Source: Viola odorata (Eukaryota > Streptophyta > Magnoliopsida > Malpighiales > Violaceae). Taken from it: DNA of 64,000 nt. Below, in pieces: positions 30,941 through 43,000 of this stretch (positions are counted from its first letter, which is position 1; each line of letters begins with the position of its first letter). The position numbers were made by a program, and so were the translations under genes. The notes beneath the pieces were generated by a model. It was not told the DNA's origin, made no database searches, and was given only the letters and a program-made list of their open reading frames with translations. Location of the stretch: positions 43,975,661 to 44,039,660 of the forward strand of contig OY829541.1 of the NCBI GenBank assembly GCA_963691705.1. Reading direction: 5' to 3'.

Positions 30941-32338
30941 GTATATATAGATATGATTTTTTTTAAAATAATTGCTTTTAATTATATCAACTAAAATAAA
31001 TTTGTTTGTTAGAGTAGTGATTCATAATTTAGTGCATTAATTCGGCAACGACGACGATGTATATTGTTGCTACCCGATTTTTGACTTTCCATCACAACCT
31101 TTACGTTTTTGCCACTTTTTAGCTTGTCTAGATCAAATTTCTATCGATTCTTGATCCTAGGCTAGTTTTGTTTAAATTTTCTGGTTATTTCATGCCTTTT
31201 TAATTTTTTCGTACTTTTAACTGTCTTTTCGCGAACTTCTATCGGGCTCGAGTAAGTTTTCCGGGACCGAGGTTCGAATGCGTTATTTCTTTAATTGATA
31301 ATTACGTGCTAATTTTCTCTTTCATGCTGCCGCGTTCAGTTTCATTCAATTTTTGTCGTAAGGACATTTATTTTACGCGTGAACGTTTTGTTGTTTCCGA
31401 AGGAGAAAATACATGCGTCGAAACAGCTTTCGCATATTTTCACTGTATATTACTTTTCTCGTCTTATTTTTCTGCACGCTTCGGTTCCCTCGGTTCGGAT
31501 TTATTTTCGTTCTCGAGCGTTTTCGCTCATACCAAAATATTCCGTTCGTATGGGAATTAATGCATTTTAATGCATGTTTTGTTTTCCCTCTTCGTGATTG
31601 GTCCTCCAGCGGCCTGGCCGACACGAATTATCATTGTTCCCCTGATATTATTGACACAGAACACAGGCTTGGAGGACCACGCCGGAGTGCTTGCTTTCTT
31701 TTCCACTCACGGTCGAAGCTCGAGCTCACGCGGACGTACGCTCGTTTCTACCACGCCTTTTGTCCTATAAATAGGAAGCTCTTCACCATCGCGCGGGCAC
31801 GGGTTGGTCGCACCTATTCATCATCAACATTCAGACCAAGCAAAGGAAGCAATCCAGGTTAGTTTTCCAAGCTCTCTCCCTCTAACCTCTCTCTTGGCAA
31901 TTTTCGTTTATGCATATATAAACTGAATCACTGGCCTGAACGTGTTTTAAATGATTTATTGTCAAGTTATATTGTATGTTCTTGCTTCAATTTAAAGGCC
32001 TACTGCTTGAATCCATTAATTGTGAATTATTGACTTTAATGCATACAAATCTTCAATGTCAAAATTGCTTGCGGTTTATGGGTAATATGGTTTGAGTTGA
32101 GCTGGATTTTGGTCGGGGTATAGGCAGGCTTCATCTCTGCGTATTTTTGAGTCGTTCTCATGACCAATCGTGGCTGTTTTGTTCACTGTTGCATTTCCGT
32201 TTCCCGCAAGGAATCGCACGTTTTTCCTCCTGTTTTGCTTGCTATTTACCTACTGTTTGTGATGGGTTTTATTGCTTCTAGGGAGTGGATATTTTCGGGT
32301 CTGTTCTGGGTAGTATTTGTGTTGGTTTGGCAGCTTGG

Positions 32339-32478
32339 GTCGCCGGCCATGGTGGCCGGCGACGTGAAGAAGGAGAACAGCCATGTGGCTGTTCCCGTTG
32401 AGGAAGAAGAAGGTGACGGGCTTCAGCCCGTCCCTTTTTGTTTTAAATTGCTGATGGGCTTGGCTTGGCCAAGCCCAT
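32339..32478. repeat. Row of four perfect hairpins
   Basis: Four consecutive inverted repeats: 32339-32363 (10-bp stem GTCGCCGGCC), 32375-32394 (9-bp GAACAGCCA), 32415-32432 (8-bp GACGGGCT) and 32454-32478 (10-bp ATGGGCTTGG). Loops are 5, 2, 2 and 5 bases. Confidence 0.85.
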
Positions 32479-33222
32479 ATGTCCCTTTAATTTGATTTAA
32501 ATTTCAGCATGTTGTATTGAACTCATTCGATCCATTTTCGTCAACTTATTTAAATTGCTCGCATGATGTTTTGACTTGTTAAATTCGCATAGAATGTTTG
32601 CATAGCATGTATGAGGTATTATTTATTTTTATGCCATGTATGAGATTTTATTTAGCTTATAACATGTATTTTATCATGAATTTTAAATTGCATGTTTTAC
32701 ATGATGTTTTATTGGTTATGTGTCGTGCCAATTTTGTTGTAAAAATCATGAAGTGCTCACATGATGTTTATTTGTTTTTTATGACCGTTCGTATGAAATA
32801 AATGGTGTATGCGCTTTTATTATTTATTACTTTTAAGTTCGTACTAACACTCTCACTTTGTAGGTTAAGTTTTAAACCTCCAATCGAAAAGTATGTTTTA
32901 CCTTTCTTTCCTTTAATTTATTTGATTTCCGTAAAAGATGTTTGCATGCATAATGTCTAAAAATTAGGGATCCAGGTGTGGGCCTAGCCCGGCCCATTAG
33001 AATGGTAAGCTTTATTTTCATGCACTCGTATATGATAATCAATTGTCTACTACTTTTAATTGCACTTGTTGTAATAATTAATTGTTAAACTTGTTGTAAT
33101 AAGTTAATTACTCATTATCAACCTGTTGCTTTAAATTATCCATTTCAATCGTTGTAATAATTAGTGAGAGCTTTAATTAATTATTTCACTTGGTGTAATA
33201 GTTTAATTATTCAGACCTCCAA

Positions 33223-33330
33223 TTTGTAATAATTACATAAGTAGTTTTATTATGAATTGTGGTTTGTAATAATTACTTAAGTAGTTTTATTATGAATTTT
33301 GGTTTGTAATAATTAGTTAAGTAGTTAAAA
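33223..33330 (+). repeat. 40-bp AT-rich tandem repeat, about 2.7 copies
   Basis: TTTGTAATAATTA starts at 33223, 33263 and 33303. The first two copies continue into AAGTAGTTTTATTATGAATT and the third into AAGTAGTTAA. Looser relatives (TTGTTGTAATAATTA) begin near 33068. Confidence 0.8.
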
Positions 33331-34050
33331 ATCGTGTATGCTTGTTTATATCTATGTATTTATGTCAATTGTCATTAATAACGGTTTTGAAGAGATGGAT
33401 CGATTAGGGTTCGTCCAAAAGGTAAGCTTACCTTAAACGTTTCCTTGTATGATCACACAAAGGCCCAAAGCCTTGATCGTATCGAAAGCATGACACCCTA
33501 GTAGGCGTTAGAACCACCCTACGCATAAGCATGACATATAGAATTGCTATTAAGTAAAATCAACCTACATACTTACATGTTTACGTCACTCGCGTTTAAT
33601 TATCGTGAGATGAATTGTTTTTCTTTACTAAATGCTACGCATGATGGCTCCAAAGGCCATGGCAACCCTATGTGCATTCATAAAAATGTACTTTGCTAGT
33701 TTCAACCATGATAGATCACGTAGCAACTAAGTCATGCATGACCCAATGATAAGGGGGAGCGTCCGCTCTAGCATCGAGACAAAATGGTAACCCCATCCCA
33801 CGAACCCCCCAAACGGAAATAACATGACCCAATGCTAAGATGTAACGTCACCTTAGAGGGCCAAATTACATGTTCAGAATATTTTTAAAAACACCTCGCA
33901 TACCGGTAACCTTTTTTAAGGATGTGACTTGGGTGCCTAACACCTTCCCAAGTCCATAAATACGACCTCGAACCATCGTTCTTTGGTTTAGACCATTGTG
34001 CCTTAGTTTGTTTATTTTATGCCATACATTAGGTTCCCGAAACCTTAGAA
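33331..34050. other. LTR-like flank without gene
   Basis: About 700 bp with no supported gene. The GGGTGCCTAACACCTTCCC phrase near 33930 is the only recognised mark. Confidence 0.5.
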
Positions 34051-37000
34051 AAATAGGTCACGCCCCACATCTTGTCATTTAAAAAGTTGTACACCTTGTC
34101 ATTTAAAAAGTTGTGATTGCTCACGTCCCCACATCTTGTCTGTTTAGTGTTGTGATAGGTCACGTCCCCACATACACCTTGTCATTTAAAAAGTTGTGAT
34201 TGGTCACGTCCCCACATCTTGTCTGTTTAGTGTTGTGATAGGTCACGTCCCCACATACACCTAGTCATTTTAAAAGTTGTGATTTGTCACGTCCCCACAT
34301 CTTGTCTGTTTAGTGTTGTGATAGGTCACGTCCCCATATACACCTAGTCATTTTAAAAGTTGTGATTGGTCACGTCCCCACATCTTGTCTGTTTAGTGTT
34401 GTGATAGGTCACGTCCCCACATACACCTTGTCATTTAAAAAGTTGTGATTGGTCACGTCCCCACATCTTGTCTGTTTAGTGTTGTGATAGGTCACGGCCC
34501 CACATACACCTTGTCATTTAAAAAGTTGTGATTGCTCACGTCCCCACATCTTGTCTGTTTAGTGTTGTGATAGGTCACGTCCCCACATACACCTAGTCAT
34601 TTTAAAAGTTGTGATTTGTCACGTCCCCACATCTTGTCTGTTTAGTGTTGTGATAGGTCACGTCCCCACATACACCTAGTCATTTTAAAAGTTGTGATTG
34701 GTCACGTCCCCACATCTTGTCTGTTTAGTGTTGTGATAGGTCACGTCCCCACATACACCTTGTCATTTAAAAAGTTGTGATTGGTCACGTCCCCACATCT
34801 TGTCTGTTTAGTGTTGTGATAGGTCACGTCCCCACATACACCTTGTCATTTAAAAAGTTGTGATTGGTCACGTCCCCACATCTTGTCTGTTTAGTGTTGT
34901 GATAGGTCACGGCCCCACATACACCTTGTCATTTAAAAAGTTGTGATTGCTCACGTCCCCACATCTTGTCTGTTTAGTGTTGTGATAGGTCACGCCCCCA
35001 CATACACCTTGTCATTTAAAAAGTTGTGATTGGTCACGTCCCCACATCTTGTCTGTTTAGTGTTGTGATAGGTCACGTCCCCACATACACTTTGTCATTT
35101 AAAAAGTTGTGATTGGTCACGTCCCCACATCTTGTCTGTTTAGTGTTGTGATAGGTCACGTCCCCACATACACCTTGTCATTTAAAAAGTTGTGATTGGT
35201 CACGTCCCCACATCTTGTCAGTTTAGTGTTGTGATAGGTCACGCCCCCACATACACCTTGTCATTATAAAATTTGTGATTGGTCACGTCCCCACATCTTC
35301 TCTGTGTAGTGTTGTGATAGGTCACGTCCCCACATACACCTTGTCATTTAAAAAGTTGTGATTGGTCACGTCCCCACATCTTCTCTGTTTAGTGTTGTGA
35401 TAGGTCACGTCCCCACATACACCTTGTCATTTAAAAAGTTGTGATAGGTCACGTCCCCACATCTTGTCTGTATAGTGTTGTGATAGGTCACGTCCCCACA
35501 TACACCTTGTCATTTAAAAAGTTGTGATTGCTCACGTCCCCACATCTTGTCTGTTTAGTGTTGTGATAGGTCACGCCCCCACATATACCTTGTCATTTAA
35601 AAAGTTGTGATTGGTCACGTCCCCACATACTGTCTGTTTAGTGTTGTGATAGGTCACGTCCCCACATACACCTTGTCATTTAAAAAGTTGTGATTGCTCA
35701 CGTCCCCACATCTTGTCTGTTTAGTGTTGTGATAGGTCACGCCCCCACATACACCTCGTCATTTAAAAAGTTGTGATTGGTCACGTCCTCACATCTTGTC
35801 TGTTTAGTGTTGTGATAGGTCACGCCCCCACATACACCTTGTCATTATAAAAGTTGTGATTGGTCACGTCCCCACATCTTCTCTGTGTAGTGTTGTGATA
35901 GGTCACGTCCCCACATACACCTTGTCATTTAAAAAGTTGTGATTGGTCACGTCCCCACATCTTCTCTGTTTAGTGTTGTGATAGGTCACGTCCCCACATA
36001 CACCTTGTCATTTAAAAAGTTGTGATAGGTCACGTCCCCACATCTTGTTTGTTTAGTGTTGTGATAGGTCATGTCCCCACATACACCTTGTCATTTAAAA
36101 TGTTGTGATTGCTCACGTCCCCACATCTTGTCTGTTTAGTGTTGTGATAGGTCACGTCCCCACATACACCTAGTCATTTTAAACGTTGTGATTGCTCACG
36201 TCCCCACATCTTGTCTGTTTAGTGTTGTGATAGGTCACGTCCCCACATACACCTAGTCATTTTAAAAGTTGTGATTGCTCACGTCCCCACATCTTGTCTG
36301 TTTAGTGTTGTGATAGGTCACGCCCCCACATACACCTTGTCATTTAAAAAGTTGTGATTGGTCACGTCCCCACATCTTGTCTGTTTAGTGTTGTGATAGG
36401 TCACGTCCCCACATACACCTTGTCATTTAAAAAGTTGTGATTGGTCACGTCCCCACATCTTGTCTGTTTAGTGTTGTGATAGGTCACGTCCCCACATACA
36501 CCTTGTCATTTAAAAAGTTGTGATTGGTCACGTCCCCACATCTTGTCTGTTTAGTGTTGTGATAGGTCACGTCCCCACATACACCTTGTCATTTAAAAAG
36601 TTGTGATTGCTCACGTCCCCACATCTTGTCTGTTTAGTGTTGTGATAGGTCACGCCCCCACATACACCTTGTCATTTAAAAAGTTGTGATTGGTCACGTC
36701 CCCACATCTTGTCTGTTTAGTGTTGTGATAGGTCACGCCCCCACATACACCTTGTCATTATAAAAGTTGTGATTGGTCACGTCCCCACATCTTCTCTGTG
36801 TAGTGTTGTGATAGGTCACGTCCCCACATACACCTTGTCATTTAAAAAGTTGTGATTGGTCACGTCCCCACATCTTCTCTGTTTAGTGTTGTGATAGGTC
36901 ACGTCCCCACATACACCTTGTCATTTAAAAAGTTGTGATAGGTCACGTCCCCACATCTTGTCTGTTTAGTGTTGTGATAGGTCACGTCCCCACATACACC

Positions 37001-40000
37001 TTGTCATTTAAAATGTTGTGATTGCTCACGTCCCCACATCTTGTCTGTTTAGTGTTGTGATAGGTCACGTGCCCACATACACCTAGTCATTTTAAACGTT
37101 GTGATTGCTCACGTCCCCACATCTTGTCTGTTTAGTGTTGTGATAGGTCACGTCCCCACATACACCTAGTCATTTTAAAAGTTGTGATTGCTCACGTCCC
37201 CACATCTTGTCTGTTTAGTGTTGTGATAGGTCACGCCCCCACATACACCTTGTCATTTAAAAAGTTGTGATTGGTCACGTCCCCACATCTTGTCTGTTTA
37301 GTGTTGTGATAGGTCACGTCCCCACATACACCTTGTCATTTAAAAAGTTGTGATTGGTCACGTCCCCACATCTTGTCTGTTTAGTGTTGTGATAGGTCAC
37401 GTCCCCACATACACCTTGTCATTTAAAAAGTTGTGATTGGTCACGTCCCCACATCTTGTCTGTTTAGTGTTGTGATAGGTCACGTCCCCACATACACCTT
37501 GTCATTTAAAAAGTTGTGATTGCTCACGTCCCCACATCTTGTCTGTTTAGTGTTGTGATAGGTCACGCCCCCACATACACCTTGTCATTTAAAAAGTTGT
37601 GATTGGTCACGTCCCCACATCTTGTCTGTTTAGTGTTGTGATAGGTCACGCCCCCACATACACCTTGTCATTATAAAAGTTGTGATTGGTCACGTCCCCA
37701 CATCTTCTCTGTGTAGTGTTGTGATAGGTCACGTCCCCACATACACCTTGTCATTTAAAAAGTTGTGATTGGTCACGTCCCCACATCTTCTCTGTTTAGT
37801 GTTGTGATAGGTCACGTCCCCACATACACCTTGTCATTTAAAAAGTTGTGATTGCTCACGTCCCCACATCTTGTCTGTTTAGTGTTGTGATAGGTCACGC
37901 CCCCACATACACCTTGTCATTTAAAAAGTTGTGATTGGTCACGTCCCCACATCTTGTCTGTTTAGTGTTGTGATAGGTCACGTCCCCACATACACCTTGT
38001 CATTTAAAAAGTTGTGATTGGTCACGTCCCCACATCTTGTCTGTTTAGTGTTGTGATAGGTCACGTCCCCACATACACCTTGTCATTTAAAAAGTTGTGA
38101 TTGGTCACGTCCCCACATCTTGTCTGTTTAGTGTTGTGATAGGTCACGTCCCCACATACACCTTGTCATTTAAAAAGTTGTGATTGCTCACGTCCCCACA
38201 TCTTGTCTGTTTAGTGTTGTGATAGGTCACGCCCCCACATACACCTTGTCATTTAAAAAGTTGTGATTGGTCACGTCCCCACATCTTGTCTGTTTAGTGT
38301 TGTGATAGGTCACGCCCCCACATACACCTTGTCATTATAAAAGTTGTGATTGGTCACGTCCCCACATCTTCTCTGTGTAGTGTTGTGATAGGTCACGTCC
38401 CCACATACACCTTGTCATTTAAAAAGTTGTGATTGGTCACGTCCCCACATCTTCTCTGTTTAGTGTTGTGATAGGTCACGTCCCCACATACACCTTGTCA
38501 TTTAAAAAGTTGTGATTGCTCACGTCCCCACATCTTGTCTGTTTAGTGTTGTGATAGGTCACGTCCCCACATACACCTTGTCATTTAAAAAGTTGTGATT
38601 GGTCACGTCCCCACATCTTCTCTGTTTAGTGTTGTGATAGGTCACGTCCCCACATACACCTTGTCATTTAAAAAGTTGTGATTGCTCACGTCCCCACATC
38701 TTGTCTGTTTAGTGTTGTGATAGGTCACGCCCCCACATACACCTTGTCATTTAAAAAGTTGTGATTGGTCACGTCCCCACATCTTGTCTGTTTAGTGTTG
38801 TGATTGGTCACGCCCCCACATACACCTTGTCATTTAAAAAGTTGTGATTGGTCACGTCCCCACATCTTGTCTGTTTAGTGTTGTGATAGGTCACGTCCCC
38901 ACATACACCTTGTCATTTAAAAAGTTGTGATTGGTCACGTCCCCACATCTTGTCTGTTTAGTGTTGTGATAGGTCACGTCCCCACATACACCTTGTCATT
39001 TAAAAAGTTGTGATTGCTCACGTCCCCACATCTTGTCTGTTTAGTGTTGTGATAGGTCACGCCCCCACATACACCTTGTCATTTAAAAAGTTGTGATTGG
39101 TCACGTCCCCACATCTTGTCTGTTTAGTGTTGTGATAGGTCACGCCCCCACATACACCTTGTCATTATAAAAGTTGTGATCGGTCACGTCCCCACATCTT
39201 CTCTGTGTAGTGTTGTGATAGGTCACGTCCCCACATACACCTTGTCATTTAAAAAGTTGTGATTGGTCACGTCCCCACATCTTCTCTGTTTAGTGTTGTG
39301 ATAGGTCACGTCCCCACATACACCTTGTCATTTAAAAAGTTGTGATTGCTCACGTCCCCACATCTTGTCTGTTTAGTGTTGTGATAGGTCACGCCCCCAC
39401 ATACACCTTGTCATTTAAAAAGTTGTGATTGGTCACGTCCCCACATCTTGTCTGTTTAGTGTTGTGATAGGTCACGTCCCCACATACACCTTGTCATTTA
39501 AAAAGTTGTGATTGGTCACGTCCCCACATCTTGTCTGTTTAGTGTTGTGATAGGTCACGTCCCCACATACACCTTGTCATTTAAAATGTTGTGATAGGTC
39601 ACGTCCCCACATACACCTTGTCATTTAAAATGTTGTGATTGCTCACGTCCCCACATCTTGTCTGTTTAGTGTTGTGATAGGTCACGTCCCCACATACACC
39701 TAGTCATTTTAAACGTTGTGATTGCTCACGTCCCCACATCTTGTCTGTTTAGTGTTGTGATAGGTCACGTCCCCACATACACCTAGTCATTTTAAAAGTT
39801 GTGATTTCTCACGTCCCCACATCTTGTCTGTTTAGTGTTGTGATAGGTCACGCCCCCACATACACCTTGTCATTTAAAAAGTTGTGATTGGTCACGTCCC
39901 CACATCTTGTCTGTTTAGTGTTGTGATAGGTCACGTCCCCACATACACCTTGTCATTTAAAAAGTTGTGATTGGTCACGTCCCCACATCTTGTCTGTTTA

Positions 40001-43000
40001 GTGTTGTGATAGGTCACGTCCCCACATACACCTTGTCATTTAAAAAGTTGTGATTGGTCACGTCCCCACATCTTGTCTGTTTAGTGTTGTGATAGGTCAC
40101 GTCCCCACATACACCTTGTCATTTAAAAAGTTGTGATTGCTCACGTCCCCACATCTTGTCTGTTTAGTGTTGTGATAGGTCACGCCCCCACATACACCTT
40201 GTCATTTAAAAAGTTGTGATTGGTCACGTCCCCACATCTTGTCTGTTTAGTGTTGTGATAGGTCACGCCCCCACATACACCTTGTCATTATAAAAGTTGT
40301 GATTGGTCACGTCCCCACATCTTCTCTGTGTAGTGTTGTGATAGGTCACGTCCCCACATACACCTTGTCATTTAAAAAGTTGTGATTGGTCACGTCCCCA
40401 CATCTTCTCTGTTTAGTGTTGTGATAGGTCACGTCCCCACATACACCTTGTCATTTAAAAAGTTGTGATAGGTCACGTCCCCACATCTTGTCTGTTTAGT
40501 GTTGTGATAGGTCACGTCCCCACATACACCTTGTCATTTAAAATGTTGTGATTGCTCACGTCCCCACATCTTGTCTGTTTAGTGTTGTGATAGGTCACGT
40601 GCCCACATACACCTAGTCATTTTAAACGTTGTGATTGCTCACGTCCCCACATCTTGTCTGTTTAGTGTTGTGATAGGTCACGTCCCCACATACACCTAGT
40701 CATTTTAAAAGTTGTGATTGCTCACGTCCCCACATCTTGTCTGTTTAGTGTTGTGATAGGTCACGCCCCCACATACACCTTGTCATTTAAAAAGTTGTGA
40801 TTGGTCACGTCCCCACATCTTGTCTGTTTAGTGTTGTGATAGGTCACGTCCCCACATACACCTTGTCATTTAAAAAGTTGTGATTGGTCACGTCCCCACA
40901 TCTTGTCTGTTTAGTGTTGTGATAGGTCACGTCCCCACATACACCTTGTCATTTAAAAAGTTGTGATTGGTCACGTCCCCACATCTTGTCTGTTTAGTGT
41001 TGTGATAGGTCACGTCCCCACATACACCTTGTCATTTAAAAAGTTGTGATTGCTCACGTCCCCACATCTTGTCTGTTTAGTGTTGTGATAGGTCACGCCC
41101 CCACATACACCTTGTCATTTAAAAAGTTGTGATTGGTCACGTCCCCACATCTTGTCTGTTTAGTGTTGTGATAGGTCACGCCCCCACATACACCTTGTCA
41201 TTATAAAAGTTGTGATTGGTCACGTCCCCACATCTTCTCTGTGTAGTGTTGTGATAGGTCACGTCCCCACATACACCTTGTCATTTAAAAAGTTGTGATT
41301 GGTCACGTCCCCACATCTTCTCTGTTTAGTGTTGTGATAGGTCACGTCCCCACATACACCTTGTCATTTAAAAAGTTGTGATAGGTCACGTCCCCACATC
41401 TTGTCTGTTTAGTGTTGTGATAGGTCACGTCCCCACATACACCTTGTCATTTAAAATGTTGTGATTGCTCACGTCCCCACATCTTGTCTGTTTAGTGTTG
41501 TGATAGGTCACGTCCCCACATACACCTAGTCATTTTAAACGTTGTGATTGCTCACGTCCCCACATCTTGTCTGTTTAGTGTTGTGATAGGTCACGTCCCC
41601 ACATACACCTAGTCATTTTAAAAGTTGTGATTGCTCACGTCCCCACATCTTGTCTGTTTAGTGTTGTGATAGGTCACGCCCCCACATACACCTTGTCATT
41701 TAAAAAGTTGTGATTGCTCACGTCCCCACATCTTGTCTGTTTAGTGTTGTGATAGGTCACGTCCCCACATACACCTTGTCATTTAAAAAGTTGTGATAGG
41801 TCACGTCCCCACATACACCTTGTCATTTAAAATGTTGTGATTGCTCACGTCCCCACATCTTGTCTGTTTAGTGTTGTGATAGGTCACGTCCCCACATACA
41901 CCTAGTCATTTTAAACGTTGTGATTGCTCACGTCCCCACATCTTGTCTGTTTAGTGTTGTGATAGGTCACGTCCCCACATACACCTAGTCATTTTAAAAG
42001 TTGTGATTGCTCACGTCCCCACATCTTGTCTGTTTAGTGTTGTGATAGGTCACGCCCCCACATACACCTTGTCATTTAAAAAGTTGTGATTGGTCACGTC
42101 CCCACATCTTGTCTGTTTAGTGTTGTGATAGGTCACGTCCCCACATACACCTTGTCATTTAAAAAGTTGTGATTGGTCACGTCCCCACATCTTGTCTGTT
42201 TAGTGTTGTGATAGGTCACGTCCCCACATACACCTTGTCATTTAAAAAGTTGTGATTGGTCACGTCCCCACATCTTGTCTGTTTAGTGTTGTGATAGGTC
42301 ACGTCCCCACATACACCTTGTCATTTAAAAAGTTGTGATTGCTCACGTCCCCACATCTTGTCTGTTTAGTGTTGTGATAGGTCACGCCCCCACATACACC
42401 TTGTCATTTAAAAAGTTGTGATTGGTCACGTCCCCACATCTTGTCTGTTTAGTGTTGTGATAGGTCACGCCCCCACATACACCTTGTCATTATAAAAGTT
42501 GTGATTGGTCACGTCCCCACATCTTCTCTGTGTAGTGTTGTGATAGGTCACGTCCCCACATACACCTTGTCATTTAAAAAGTTGTGATTGGTCACGTCCC
42601 CACATCTTCTCTGTTTAGTGTTGTGATAGGTCACGTCCCCACATACACCTTGTCATTTAAAAAGTTGTGATTGCTCACGTCCCCACATCTTGTCTGTTTA
42701 GTGTTGTGATAGGTCACGCCCCCACATACACCTTGTCATTTAAAAAGTTGTGATTGGTCACGTCCCCACATCTTGTCTGTTTAGTGTTGTGATAGGTCAC
42801 GTCCCCACATACACCTAGTCATTTTAAACGTTGTGATTGCTCACGTCCCCACATCTTGTCTGTTTAGTGTTGTGATAGGTCACGTCCCCACATACACCTA
42901 GTCATTTTAAAAGTTGTGATTGCTCACGTCCCCACATCTTGTCTGTTTAGTGTTGTGATAGGTCACGCCCCCACATACACCTTGTCATTTAAAAAGTTGT

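Larger units (their letters stand above)
31065..34050 (+). repeat. Long LTR-like block adjoining the satellite
   Basis: Starts TGTTGCTACCCGATTTTT as at 23315 and has TATAAATA at 31766-31773. Near 33930 it carries GGGTGCCTAACACCTTCCC, a phrase I associate with the very long LTRs of Ogre-type elements (from memory). The satellite begins directly at its right side, so the true end is unknown. The longest ORF inside (32160-32495) overlaps the hairpins and has no domain. The rest holds no gene. Confidence 0.45.

Noticed and set aside
31005..31020. GTAGTG as the right terminus of the CACTA-like segment from 28725
   Set aside because: Only six bases match the left end and no 3-bp target duplication is present.
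32160..32495. 111-codon ORF with hydrophobic segments
   Set aside because: It overlaps the hairpin row, has no domain or splice context, and lies in an LTR-like block.
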